DNA from: Anticarsia gemmatalis
Taxonomy: Eukaryota > Arthropoda > Insecta > Lepidoptera > Erebidae
Assembly (NCBI RefSeq): GCF_050436995.1
Contig: NC_134753.1
Span: 4,898,001-4,962,000 of the forward strand
Direction of reading: 5' to 3'
Length of the DNA: 64,000 nt
Part shown: one piece after another, positions 1-14,500 of the stretch
How the letters are laid out: the number at the start of each line of letters is the position of its first letter
How positions within the stretch are numbered: the first letter of the stretch is position 1
Notes under the pieces: model-generated
What the model was told of the DNA's origin: nothing
Seen by the model: only the letters and a program-made list of their open reading frames with translations
Database searches by the model: none
Position numbers and translations under genes: made by a program

Positions 1-260
1 TTGAAGTTGCGTACGAAGGGTTCCGTGTTATATTCATAAAAACGACAAAATTTTGTTGTGTGGGATTAACCCTTTATTTTATTACTTTTTTTTTGTATAA
101 GATTTGTGAAAAATTCAACTTCCTAACTATCACAGCCTCCCGATCGACAGACAGACAGACAGCGAGGTATCGGAAATAGTGATCAGACATTTATACCTTT
201 TGGGTACGGAACTGTAAAAATGAACATAGGTACGTAACAAAAACAATCGTTCGAACATAA
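1..260 (-). repeat. Degenerate dispersed-repeat fragment
   Basis: On the minus strand the segment reads cagttccgtacccaaaaggt, followed by a short ctgt-rich tract. This resembles the common insect repeat that includes GGTTCCGTACCC and (GTCC)n-like words. The window edge cuts it. Confidence 0.45.
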
Positions 261-429
261 ACTCCTTTTTGAAGTCGGTAAACATATTCCACTGAGTTAA
301 AAAAATCTTGGTTATTATGTAGTCATTTGTATAAAATACAGCATCATAAACATACCGCGGACTGTATTTACGGACGATAAACAGTATCGTAAACAAAAAG
401 TAAAGGTCGTGGAGATGTTTCCTTTAAAC

Positions 430-611
430 CAGGGGTTCCCAACCTTTTCTTAGTCCGGGACCACTTTTATATTATTCTTGTAAGCAGGGACCACTATGTA
501 AGTATATGTATTTAAAATAAAGTGTAGTTAAATCATCTTGAATCTTTTTAATTTTAAAATCATTTGCGGGCCATATTTTGACTTCCACGGACCACTGGTT
601 GGGAACCACTG
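430..611. mobile_element. hAT-type MITE with target-site duplication
   Basis: 182-bp element with terminal inverted repeats caggggttcccaacc and ggttgggaaccactg. It is flanked by ctttaaac (422-429) and ctttaaaa (612-619), an 8-bp duplication with one mismatch as expected for hAT transposons. No ORF. Confidence 0.88.
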
Positions 612-2531
612 CTTTAAAAACCTTGGAAGAATGATTGGTATTCGGATATCAGTGTAATTGTACCATCTACGATGTGCCTATGCAGTTGTATCTATACGTA
701 CAGGACCAGTACCTGACTGGCATTAAAACCTCCATTGTCTGTTTTGGGTTAGCGATTTTTATCTAAAATCGCGCGGTACTTTCGGGTGCCGAATGTGGAA
801 TTCGGGTTGGATAATGTTAGGTAGGTATATCTTTAAAAATAGTTGACGAAATTATATAAGCGCTAATAAGTAATATTACCCAATGATATAAAAAAATAGG
901 AATGTATTGGAAAATTTGTCAATACTTACTTTATCTCTCTCACCACATAGGTACATAATACATAATATAGAGAAAATAATAAATCAATAGTGACTCAAAT
1001 TTATTACTGGGCCCATGCCTGTATTTTCTTTTATTTTAAACTTAAACCCCGTTTATAAAAGTTATAGCAAAAGTACCTGTTGCGTACTTTGAAGTAATAA
1101 ATAGGAGAAGAAAACGAAACAAGTCTACTGTAAGATATTAATGAAAACTAGTTGGCCACCTAACCTCCAATCTCATAGGCGAAGAAAATAGCTAATCTAG
1201 GAAGAAAGCATTAATCTCTTTAGGTAATGTGCAATTGGATACTATTTACCTACTAAGTGCTTATGCTTAGTGCTGGATAACGAAACCGATGCTGTCAGTC
1301 ATCTAGGCAGATGGATAGTAAATCAGATAGGGTACCTACCTACTGGTAAATATGAGTAAATATTTGACCAAAAATAGGTATTTAGTTAGGTAAAGGCATT
1401 GTCAAGTAGTACAGTAAGAAAGAATGCTACACGAGTGGGAACTGTTTGCGTGATATTGAAAGCAAACAGAGATAGCGGATATTCTAGACGAATGCGTGTC
1501 TGGATGGATAACCAGAAACAATAAATAATAGGTATGTTTGAAAAACCAGGAGAAGGCCGTTGAAACAGAATAGGCAATTAAAAAGATAAAAAATATGAGA
1601 AAATTTCCATTTTTTTACTTAAGATATTAATAGTGACATCTAGTAAAAAAAGTAGGAACTATTTTCGGCAAGTAATTTCTATAGTTCAGATATTTCAGTA
1701 TAGATGGCGCATCATTTTGCCGCCAAGGTCAACTATAGTGATGTTCACTCGAAACACAATAAAACACAATGTTCGTGGTACTAAGCACACAAAGTACATA
1801 ATATTTTTAACCATTATTAATTTAATTGGAAGGAATAAGGAGAGTATAGAAGTAGGACTACCAATTAAAGGACTCATCGATATAAAGTAGAAAGATAGTC
1901 AAGAATCAGTGGAAAAAACTTAAATTAAGGAAAAGGTTATACGTCGAAAAGTGACTTTATAGTTATCAAAAATATTTTCTTTCTTCTAGTAGATATATTA
2001 AGAATTAGTAGCGTTAAGACTACTTTACGAGTATCAGGAATAGTAAGAAAGGTATTTTTTAAGTGATGTTTGAAAATACACCTTACAGGAATGTTGAGTC
2101 TATGTTTATAAATAGACCAAGTTTTTTGTGGGTTTACCATTTAAATATCATAAAATTATTGTAACTTTATTTTATTTAAACATTGAAAACTTACATGTTC
2201 ATTCGCTTGCAAGAAGCAGCAACTAATAATAAAAAATAATTAATTTGCAATTATTAGATGAAATATTCGTAAATTGTAATTGTTTTTGATTAATACCCAT
2301 AATTAATAAACAAAAATCTATAAGGCAGGTAGCTAAGGAATAAAAAAGTTTCATAGCAGGTATGTGTTATTTTGTGTGTTGTGAACTGTTGTGAATGTGT
2401 ACTATTCCCATCACTAACGTTAAATAACACAAGCTCGCGAATACTTGTTGTGGAATGTATTTTTTATGCTGCGTAAATTGAATGTGAAATCTGTGTATAA
2501 ACTATCCAAATGTTAATAAACACGTGAGAAA
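612..2531. other. Upstream flank and 5' UTR of ASK1
   Basis: AT-rich unique DNA with no coding segment I can support. The transcription start is not evident. The last few hundred bases, from about 2340, probably contain the promoter and 5' UTR, with several short upstream ORFs. Confidence 0.5.
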
Positions 2532-2580
2532 ATGATAACATTCGGCGCTGGGAACAGTTCCTCGGCGTTAGAAGATACAG
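2532..2580 (+). CDS. Ask1: ASK1 exon 1, probable start codon (residues 1-17)
   Basis: An ATG at 2532 with A at -3 opens 16 codons and one base, then a gtgcga donor. Splicing out 2581-2653 (73 nt, ending in a T-rich stretch and tag) joins in phase to the frame that continues into the conserved N-terminus. Unspliced, this frame stops soon after 2580. The alternative start is the in-frame ATG at 2740, which has a poorer context (C at -3) but lies right before the conserved part. Small upstream ORFs exist, for example 2395-2427. Confidence 0.6.
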
Positions 2581-5500
2581 GTGCGATATTGTGAACTATG
2601 TTTTCGGAGTCGTGTGACAGTTTTGGTATTGTATTGTTATGGTTATTTTGTAGGGGAAGTGAGAAGCATCTGCGAGAGTATTTGCAGCGATGGGTCTAAC
2701 GCGACAGTGCAGCCTGGTGGCTCGAACCAGAGACCTCGTATGGACATAGCATGTGTTTTGGATGTAACACAAACAGTAAACCTTGCTCACAGAAAAAGGG
2801 CTTTGGAAGAAGTTCGGTTGGCATCAGAGCTAGTCAACGCAAATTTACATCACATACATGTAAGTTTCAATACAAATATAGATTTAAAACTTGGTACTTT
2901 GGTCACAATGGTTAACAAAAAGTTCAGTTTGATTTGTCCTTCAACTATTACTTTCCTGTTCAGAGTGCGAATTTTATTCGTTTGTTTTGGCGGTGTTCAT
3001 TTAAAATGTAAATGCATTTATTAATTTTGTATATTGACGTTGAAAAATTACCTGTAGACAGCTAGTTGGTATCTTATTTTAAAAATAAACTATTAGATGG
3101 CAGTCAGCTGACTAATATTTCAAGTTTTCCCTATTTGTTTTTATGAATGAACTTTGATTTCCTTACTTGCATACTGCAACTAAAGAATATTTGTTTAACG
3201 AAAGAAACAGTTGCACCACACTTTAAATCAAGTTTATAATCCAATAGAATGTTGTTTTGCAACCTACAGTTTTCTTAGAATTTAAATTCCAAGATTATCC
3301 GTTGTTCCATGGAACTAGTACAAAAATGCAAGCATGTAGTGCTAACTACATACTTCTCACAATTGGTATTTAAGCCAATTGAAATTATTATTTTACTACT
3401 TTCTGGACAACATGACCTTGTAGATTAACCTTCTTAAACACACATTATTAACTCATAACTCTGTCTAAATTCCTGATGCCTCCGTAATAATTGTCTGTGG
3501 AGCAATCAATAGTGTATCTCACTGCTGATGATAAGGTCCCGGCTTCCAATTGTGGATTTGGCAAAGGACTATTGATCTTTTCTAATTGGTATTAGAATAT
3601 TTCTTTCTCAATAAAAGCAGCAATAGGCTCACTCCCTCTCACTAATTATAAAACACAGAAAAATGTAAGCAGCAAATTAAATTGTGTTTCCCACACCTTC
3701 AACTTCAAGTATAAAAAATGGGATGTGATGTATTTATGTAATAATTGTTGTTTATTTTTCAGTTTGAAAAGCTTGATTTTGGTGAGACAAATGTTTTGGA
3801 TACATTTTACAATGCCGATGTGGCATTGGTGGACCTCAGCGTGCAGTTGCAGCAGAGTTCTTTGCTGTACCATCTCGGAGTGCGGGAGAGTTTTGACATG
3901 AAAGAGAATGTACTGCTATATAACGATGTTGATGCAGACTCCACATTGAGGCTTAAGGTAAAATATATTGACTATATTAATATGTTACGGCATCATTAAA
4001 CATGATTTAAATTAAAACTAAGCCATAGAATGGTTTTGTTCCTTTCACTCATTCATAATAGGAAAGAGATAAAACATTTATCAGCATTAAACTGAATTAA
4101 TTAAGTATTATTATCCCTCTAGTTATATCCTTCTACATACAAGATAGTTTGGACATTGCTCCTTAAATGGTGGTTTACCCTGATAAATATTTTCCACTTC
4201 ATTTATTTTTATTTGGCTTCCATATCCTGCATGTGGTCATCACCCATAATTAGTCATAGTTTTAATTAACAAAATATACTGTCATTAGGTTTTATTTATA
4301 AAAAAACAATAACCACATTGCCCACAATGCTCAGTAGACAATCTAAATTGAAAACACATTTATAAATAAAGTTTGTTGACATCAATGTAACCAATATAAT
4401 TTTATTCTTGTATAGGCAATCATTGAAATGTACCCGTGCTGTAGACAGCTATAAATTATACATTGACCTGCAATCTATATTGATATTTAGACCATCTGCA
4501 ACCAATTTCGGTCTATTAAAAAGTAGCATAAAATACCCTTGATCTAGACAAAATTTCAATAGATTTTCTGTACATTTATTTGCATAAATGCTGCATAATT
4601 ACTGTTGATTTACTAAATAAACTAAGCAACTGGTTATAAAAGTCGGGGCTGCCCCTGCCACGATTTGTTTCTACGCACGTGTTGAGTGCACGTGCACGCA
4701 TTTCGTAGCAGGCAAAATAAAGGAACTAGATGTACTCCTTTTCTTCCTAGATAAACGACAAAATATCCCCTTAATATTGATATACCTACCCTTAGTTCAA
4801 AATATCGTTTATTTCATAAACCTCGTATTAGAAATCTTTGTATATATAATTCTTCTGTAAGTGTGTTTGTCACTGAACTTCTCTTAAACGACTGGACCGA
4901 TTTTGATGAAATTTTTTGTGTGTTCAAGGGGATCTGAGAATGGTTTAGATTATTGAAAAAAGTTTAAAATTTTTGAAATTAAAGACGTGTAGACAGGACA
5001 ACGTCTGTCGGGTCCGCTAGTAGTCATATAATATGGTGATTTTTCCATTCTGGAAAAGCAGGTTGCTTGGTGACAGAAATAGGGGTGATAGTTTTAAATA
5101 AATATTTAATAGGTGTATCAATTAAAATCAATAAAAATGTTGATACAGTTTTGAATACACACAAATCGCATAGTATTTTTTTTTTGTATTTTATACCCCC
5201 GACGCAAAAAAGGGATGTTATTATTATTTGATAGCCTTTCTATCATCCGTTCGTAAGTCAATAAACTGGCTTTTCCAGCCATTCGTATTTATTCTCAAGT
5301 CTCAATGCAGTGACAATAACAATGAGCCGCTATGTCAATAAATTAAACTCATATCTTGCTTATGTACTGTAATCGAGAAAGTAATTTAAGATGCAGTCCT
5401 GTGTAAACATACATGTTATTATCTTATAAACAAAAGAAGTGTCTCGTATATTAAGTGAATAATACAAGGCTATGTATTGTGTGATTACTGTTATTAGACT

Positions 5501-8500
5501 TAGTACCTATACAATTGATACTCAGGTGGTTTTTCCAATAATTTAAATATTTAACCAACATCCTTATAATTTCTATAACAATGAGATACGTAGATTAGTT
5601 TGGGCTACTTCCTCACTCCAATCTATCCTTTGCTTGTCATCACATTCGTCTTATTTAAACACACTTAAAACACAGAGCTTAAAGTTTAACTGCAGTCGTT
5701 AATTTGCATTGGTTGTATCGCTAGTGCATTTGGTCATTTGAAAAAATGATTATGCGCATCATTATTTACCATCCTTGAGATAAACTAGACTATTTATCTT
5801 GATATCAAATCTCAATATATCTTTTAGTAGTTAACTAACCAAACAACTATCAAAGTGATTTCCTAATTTATAAACTGTATGCAGAAGTACCAAGGCAGCA
5901 TAATTGCGAAACAGTTTATACTGTACTCGCCAATTCATTGCGAAGGTTGGTGTGTGTAAAAACCCAATCTCAAATTATAGCTTGGTGTTGTTACGACTGT
6001 TTTGTATGAATGTTTGGTCAGCCTATTGTCTAATTTCTTAGATCTTTACTTCCCTAGTATTACAAAATGTGGTTTGTTTGTTAGTTAGGCAGAAGAAAAT
6101 GGTACGCATGTACATAGTTTATAGCTAACGTCAATGTAAAGATTTTAAGTCAAGTTATGCAGACAAAGTCGCGAAATGTAACTATCATTTGAGAGACTGA
6201 GGGGTCGGCGCTAAAGTGACGATTGTGACAATGTAGTCGCCATCGTATCATGTAGTTATTGTAAATTGATCCTATTTTTATAATGGAGACAGCGACGGAG
6301 CAGGGACGCTTTGACGTTGTATGTCGCATGGGATGCGGGCGCATAATTTGTGGAGATCCATATTTTAGAAGAAATTATAACTACCCTCTTTATTTCTTTT
6401 TATTACAAAGTCATCGTATTTCAGATTATGAAGGTGGTAGTCAGGTCAGGTAGATTGAATAGACTTTCGTTCGTGGCTCAAAAAGCCTATGCGGGAACAG
6501 CAACGGCTAACCTAACCTGAACTCAATATTGCTTAACTAAAGTTAACTACTGTGACAATTGCAACCATTTGTTTATTTTTCCCAAGTGGCTTTACATATT
6601 TTTATACCATTATATACAAATGAATAAGATAGTGACTCAAAACAAAGAAAATTACCCCAAACGGTACAAACCTTTAAACAGTTAACTAAACACTGGGTTT
6701 CTCATTCTCACCAAAGAGGTAGTTGTCATACAATTTTCCTATTATTCAAAATATCAGCCAGTATCTGCCACGTAGTTCCTGAATGCACCTCAGCTATTAC
6801 TCTCAATTTGTCAAATTGTCCTGTGCCCAATCATTCTAGGATGACAGTTCAAATATCTTGTAATTCAATTACTGGTTGACATTTTTATTATTCGGTCTAG
6901 TTCTGTAGGTAGTTTGTAAGGATTTATGATGAAATGTGTGGTTCAGAGGGGCTTGGTTTCCTAATTTTTAAACTCAAAGTGTCACTGTATGTGGAAGGTC
7001 CGGTATTGCGTAGTCCTGACCGTATTTACTTGCATACTAACGTTATTTAAACAACTCATACATGCAATATATATTTTATGCACCAACCATTTCTTGAACG
7101 GTGATGGAAAACATCGTGATGAGACCTTGTAGGAGTCAAATAGTTTCAAACATTTCTTAAGGGCATGCAAATTCCCCAACCCGCACTTGACCAGCGTGGT
7201 TGCCTCAAGGCATAACCCCTCCCCCATTCGGGAGGAGATTCTTGCTCAGCAGCGGGATAGGATACTAACGAGTTAAAAACAATACCTACCTTGGAGACAA
7301 ATGATTGGCCTACATTAAGCAAAGCACTAGTAGTATTTAATCTATAATTATAACAGTCGACGTAAAACGTAACTACCAAAAGATAATCAGTGCTCTCAAT
7401 TCCTTATTTGTTTAAGGCCACTTATCCTATCGGGTTTTTCCACGTCCCGTCACAAACCCATTGTAAAGTTCATGTGGATTAATATGTTATCTAATCAAGT
7501 ACATGGGATTTCCATTAGAAACCATGTAATATATTCTATTGTTCAATATACATTGTACTCCTATTTGGTACCAGTCAATACCTGTTCAAATACAATGAGT
7601 TTAAGCGTATATGGCGCTGCAGGATCCTAATGGTCGATTTTTATTTGTTTTGAGATAAGAATCTGTTTGCAAAATCGTTCTTGAAATCTGGCCTTCAAGT
7701 ACGTTTTAGATACTAGGTTGACAGATGGTAAACTTTGAATTAATTTTAAAGAGGTGTTAAGTCTACAAAATTCTGGCTTAATTTTACCGTAATGTTTATG
7801 TAATTTCTTCGCATTTCATATAACATACATGCATAATATCACGCCTTCTTCCTATAAAGGTAAACAAAGACCAGAGAACACAATTTGGTTAGAATCTAAC
7901 AAACTTCCTTGGTTCATTAACATCCATACGTCTTGTCGTTTTATAAAAATGACACAAAAATAAGTAAAATGCGACTTTGTTAACATTCGAATAATATTAT
8001 TTCATTCTCCCTCTATAATAACGAAACACTCGTTAAGAAAGCAGAAGAATTATATTAATTCATGTTATTACCCACAATGTTTTCAGCTCCACATAATATT
8101 TACAATCCAACCAACATTATCCTATACAGTTCCTCTGAAATTCATTCAACAATATGCGTCATATACCTACATAATTAAGAAGAATATAACAAATTACTCA
8201 TCTCATTCAATACTGGTCTTTCCTTCAGATATCGTTGCCCAACTTCCTGTTCGTGTCTTACAAGCTGACTGATGCTGGTACCTGCGTTACTACCAACCCT
8301 GCCGCTACTAAGTTTAAAGGAGAAGATGCCGCTGACCCTAAACAACATTTGACCTTGAGACTGAAGAATATACTGCAAGATGTCGAGGTGCAAACGAAGT
8401 GAGTAATTATATTAATATACGTTTAAACTGCCAGTACCTTTTTTTACAGTTAGATAGGTAGAAAAAAAGTGGGGATTTTTTTCTTCTTAAAAACAACTCC

Positions 8501-11500
8501 CGCACTGCTCTTGTGTCGTGGGGACTTTTACAAACATACAAACAACGGTCACAAAGCACAAATAATTGTTACGTGTGGAAATCGAATCCACGATCTTCCA
8601 ATGCAATGGTAGCAAAGGTCAATGACTTGTTACTTCTATACGTTTATTCGTGTCAATACTTTAGTACTATTGTTAATAAAAAGGGGAGTTAGGTATATCA
8701 GTTTTCAAATAAAGAGTAATCCGGTCGTCGACCGTTTTACTTCCTCGGATCGAATTAAACACTGTTCTCATTCAAGAATAATTTGGCACCTTTCCTTTCC
8801 GGGAGTAATTCTTCATCAGCTCAGCAAACACTTATTTTAACCAATTTTTTTAAATTTCAATTTTGATATGTTTTTTTTGGTTATCATACTTTAAAAGTAA
8901 AAAACTGATCCCCTATAAGACCACTTGTTTTTTTCAGCCAAATTATTCTTAAGCAATTTTATCTTCTAGCAGTCTTAAAAGCCGTAAAAAAAGATATTAA
9001 AAAGTAAATTTTATTCGTCATTTTCAGAGCCCATCTCCAAGAGAAATTCCTATCAGATTTACGCAAAGCCCGCGAGATCTACAGTGGTCAAGAGCTGGCT
9101 TCGGTCCTTCACGCGATGCGTCGAAGACTGGACGACCCTGCCGTTCTCTCCGGAGACACGATCCTCAGCATGCTCATATCGTTCCGCGAGATTCAGGACT
9201 ACGACGCCATCGTCCAAGTGGTCGATGACCTTAAGACCATCATGAATAGAAAGAATTATATGAATATGCCTATCATTAGGTTTATGTACGCGTTTGCTAT
9301 GAATAGGTGAGTGTAGAATTTTGGCTATTCTAATACGGAAATGTGTTATACAATAGTACTTTGTATTGATGCCAGCTCTGCCGTCGTAAATGTAAACACA
9401 GTAACGTAAGTTACTGTGTTTATAGTTTGTTTAGTTCTTTGGAATCAGGAGACCGCGGGCTATTTGAGAAAGTTTTCGGTTTGTTTGTACGATGGATAGT
9501 TACCGAAATACATTAAATAAAAACACAGTATTTTTACAAAAAAAACATTTTTTTTAATAAAAAATACAGTATCTGTGTTATTTTAAATTAAATAACAGTA
9601 TCTCACTACTAACTGTGTTTTTTTAACGTGAATAGATTTTAATTTTTCTTTTTTTGCTTGATTATAACACGGCTTCTATAGTTACTGTGATTGCGTATAA
9701 AATATTGTTCATAAATAAACAACAAATACTTGAATAAATCACAGTATCTCATTTACTGTATTACTGATTTTATACGTATTTCTAAGAAACATAGTTATAA
9801 CACAGTATGTACATACTTACTGTGTCGTAATTTCCCTAATGTTAATATCTTTACAAAGTTACAACACAGTAATAGGTAAAACTTGGTTACAACACAGTAA
9901 CCGTTGAGTTACCGTGTTGTAACTTAAAAAAGAAAAAAATATTATATTATTACCCTAGCTTAAAACACATTATCTAATTTTATTATTTATACAAATATTG
10001 TAAATATTGTTGGACAATAAATATTGTTGGACAACTCTATGGTATTTATACAATAATAATATACTAGATATATATATACAGCATCAAAGATCTAACTATA
10101 TACTAACATTAAAAGTTGCATGAAATAATATACAATAATTAGTATCTTCATGAGAGCAAAAATTAACCATTAAACTTCAACCGCGTTTTTCTCAAAACGC
10201 ATATTTTGAAGTTACTGTGTTTAGATTTACGACGGCAGAGCTAGTACCTATTGAATGATTTCTAAGAAATCTATTGCACTAAAAATAACTATTGTTATCG
10301 ATTGGGATCAATGCAATCTATAACAAAACAAATTTTTTCTTCTGACAACTTGGGAAACCTTAGTTTCGTACCAAACAAAACATGGGTTTGGTTTTTCTTA
10401 AAAGGTATAGTAAGCGCCGGCGTTCTATTTGCTAGTGATGGATGTTTTAATGCAATACAATCGTATATATTTCTATCAAAACTCGCGCTATGAATGCGTT
10501 TTATTAGAAACCTTTACGGTAAAATCTTGAAACCCATTCTACACCATAATAATGAATGAGCTCACTACCTATCAGAAAGTTCAAAAGTCCTAGCAGCTAG
10601 GTACATTTCTGGTAGGACACTAAGATTTTCCGACCACAATTACCTATACGCAACAGATTAATAACCGCAGTAAACGTGCGAGTCACGAGTTGGAATATAT
10701 TGTAGGTATTGTTTGTTACTACCTAGGTGCATGGATATAGGTATGTTTCAAACCTCAATAATAAGGATGTTACCTACAAACTCTCGCGATTTAGTGAAAA
10801 TTTACCTTTTGTGAATCGGAAATTGGTTTAATGTTAAGTCAAAATAACGTATTGGTAACACATTACTTAATATGTTACCAATATGTTTCACCCAATACAT
10901 ATTGGTAACATATTAAGTAAAAATATTGGGAAAAAATATCTATCTCTCTTTTGCTATTACTTTGTCAGATAGTTTTTTAAACTGTTTCTAAAAAGACCAC
11001 ATTTTTAGACTAGAAACAATTATTGCCAACTCATAGTTGAACCAGATAAACTATTATTAAAAACATGTAACACCGAAAAACGTCCTCAAACTTAAAACCG
11101 AAGCCACCCTATAGTTATAGTTCTATAACTAATACTTCTATGTATGTTTTTCAGGCGGAACAAAGAAGGCGACAGGGAAAACGCTCTGAAAGTGTGCGTC
11201 AAAGCGCTCGAGAAGAAAGAGAACAGATTTCCCGATATGTTGTGTTTATGTGGTCGTATATACAAGGATAAGTTTGTCGAATCTCAACACTCGGATAAGG
11301 AAAGCTTGAACCATGCTATACATTGGTATGTATGTTTTATCTTCTGTTTAACGTTTGTTCTAGTATTTAGATCATTTGTAGGAAACGGTACTTTCCCGTA
11401 GTTATAATGAAAATATAATTGTATGCTTCTTTGTGAAATACAGCATCTAAAGTCGCTTGACTCATTCAGAATCGTAAAATTTCTGAACACAATTTTCCTT

Positions 11501-14500
11501 TTTGGTATGAAATTTAAAACAATTTTTTTGACTTGTAAGTCTACGAAAAAGGTTTGGCTTTAACGAAATACGATTTGTTTTTTATCTATTTTGCTATTAA
11601 CTGGGACCGAGACAGATTAAAGAGAGTATAGATCTTTAGTGCAATATTTATACATCCAGACTATTTAATGTGATTATTTTTGTACCCAAGCCCAAATTCT
11701 AAATGAATAATATTGTATTGCATTTTATGTCACATAACGAAAGTGAAGGGACAATGATCTGTAACATACATTGTACTATATATTACAGGTACAGACAAGG
11801 TTTTGAAGTTCAGCCAAATGAATACGCCGGTATCAATTTGGCAACACTCTTAGTTATAGCAGGAAATGATTTCAAAAATTCACAGGAACTACAACATATA
11901 GGTATGTCATTTCAATAGATATTCAAAGCCATACACAATATGGGTATTGTTTGTCATGGCAAAGAGAATTATCTCTCGTCGTTACGAAATATATGAAAAG
12001 CTTAGCATTTTTCGTCGCTCTGTGTGTTCTAAGATACTGATAATATACTTCGACGATGATTATGATATCCATGGAATTGTGTCATAGTGACCTCACTACT
12101 CTATACCACGACTTGCCTACTCTCTAGAGGCTCTTCGTACATAAAGCTACGCAAATTTTGCGAGATAAATGTCGACCTCCGCTGATTTGTATGGTGGTAG
12201 TCGCTAGAATACTAAAACTGTTGAGTATCGGATATCGCGTAGCCTTGTATATGAAGGGCTTTAGACCCGCGGAAAGTAATATAACATGAACGAAATAATT
12301 GGAAAATTCGGCTCTTTACGACATAACCACGTACTTAAATTAGATCAATTAAATATACTAAAAATACTTCTATTATATGTCGTTGTTTAACGTGACAGTT
12401 TGTACATTTATCTATTACTTTATAGCTGGCTCCCCGCCAGACGTACAGATGTCTAATGGATTACTAATTTTATGTGATCGTAACTCATGTCGCTTTTGAT
12501 ATTATAAATTAGGAATATTATAGTTATGTTATTTTTTATATTTGAGCTAGGCGACGTCGATAGATAGTCGGTTATACAAAAATTATGAAATGTAAATTGA
12601 AGAGTTATTGCCTATTTTTTTAATTGGTCTACGTTTATATTTTGCTTTCTTAAGAGAGTTTTTGCAAATAATTTGACAGTAATATAGTAGCAGTTAGTAT
12701 AGTGGAGTGCACCATACACTGGTATACGCTTTTAGAGCGATGTTGCTTGCATCCTAGTACGAAAATATATTTTTATTTACAGTACAGAGTATTTTTCTAA
12801 AACAATAAGAAACCTATTAGGATTAATGAAGCCAGCTTTTGTATTCGCTGATTAATTATACGTATTTAACAAAACATTACCCTCTTTCCTTCTCAGCTAA
12901 TAGCCTTCGTTTGTTCTAGGAATGGTACTAAACCACTTAATAGGTAAAAAAGGCAGTCTATCATCTCTGAAAGACTATTGGGACGTGGCCACATTCTTTG
13001 AGATCTCAGTACTAGCACAAGACTACGTGAAGGCGATACAGGCCGCGGAATGTATGTTCAAGTTGAAACCACCCAACTGGTATCTCAAGTCCACTATTGG
13101 GAATATAGAACTTATTGACAGGTATGTAAGATTGGTTGTTTTCTAGCTAAAGCTGTTTTGCTTTTGCATTTGAATCATGCTCATCAACGTCTGTGTTCAA
13201 ATGTGTATACTTTGTCACAAGTTCAAATAGATTTTATTACTAAAACGTTTAAGATTACGACTAAAATATTGCCTTTAAATAATATGCATCATCCTATTCG
13301 TGTTTTTATTTATAAATACTAATTTATATAGGTACTATACTACTACTATATGTATAAACTATGTATGTTTTATAATTTTTTTATAAATTTGACACTGTAA
13401 GTCTTCATGCTCTTAAATGTACATAAAGTTATCAAATTGTTTTTCTAACCGTCTCAATTTGTGTTTTTTTTTGTACATACTTCATTCATGCTTCGGTCAA
13501 TATAATTGCGTGTTAATAGAATAATAACCTTGTACATAGATTCGTACTTTAATAGATAATGCGAAGATTTTGTTATAGATTTAGGAAAAGTGAAGAGATA
13601 TCGCCGGAACAACAAGTGTTTTCGTTCTGGATGGAGTACTTCGTGGAAGCCACTAAAAGCAGCTGCGAAAATATCATTAGGTTTCCTGTAAGTAGAACAC
13701 CGTATTTGAGACTATTTTACTCTTTGTTATAGTTCTTTCTTTTCTTTTGGTAATCCATCATGCTGCATTTACCTCCTAAACACTAGTGAGTGATGCACTC
13801 TGATAAATTGTTGTCTTGTTCTCTCCTCTACATTTAAAGGACATACAAATATCACAATAAAAATCGAATGCAGCTAAGACAAAGTTGCAACCTTCGAAAT
13901 TATAAATAACCTCTCAAAAAGATTCTAACATATTATTTCAATATTTGTATGTAATAATTGATAAACAATTTTTAACTCTCGCGACTTTTACACATAATAT
14001 TATAACGCAACGGGTCTTAACGAGCCAGCCTGTAACCACGGTCGATACAAATCGATCGAAACGTCGGGTAAACAAATAAGATATCCTAACCTTTAACTTT
14101 TAATCGCGTTTAAGACCCGTTGCATTATAATTTTATATAATTTATTCTTGAACTGTGTGTTTTATTTCCAGGTGTTAATATTAGAAACAACAAAAGTATA
14201 CATGCCGTCGTACGTGAACGTCAATATGGGCGCTGAACAGAAGTCTGTAGAGATCCTCAACCTTTGTCTCGATTCTATCAGAGGAGAGTGTCGGCAGGTC
14301 CACCGCTGGTTGTTCACCTCTGACATGATAAGGAGCTATAGGTAAGGATAACTTTTTTATATATACTTTGGAATGAAGTCTTAGGTCTCATGAATCAAGT
14401 CTTAAGTCTCAAGAATCTCTCTTTGTTTATAGCTTTCAATAGTACCAGTATGTATGATAAGTACATTGTGCTCTAAATCTGAATTACTTTTCTATTTAAA

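Larger units (their letters stand above)
3958..8228 (+). other. ASK1 intron 3 (4.3 kb)
   Basis: No exon was found in it: the coding phase passes directly from 3957 to 8229. It contains the Helitron remnant at 4835-5020 and a LINE-tail fragment at 7165-7262. The rest is AT-rich unique sequence. Confidence 0.75.
9307..11154 (+). other. ASK1 intron 5 (1.85 kb)
   Basis: Dominated by the element at 9374-10242 and the hairpin at 10863-10920. No coding segment is needed: phases join directly across it. Confidence 0.8.

Noticed and set aside
2860..3024. Continuation of ASK1 exon 2 to a stop at 3024
   Set aside because: The family sequence breaks exactly at the gtaagt donor and resumes in phase at 3763.
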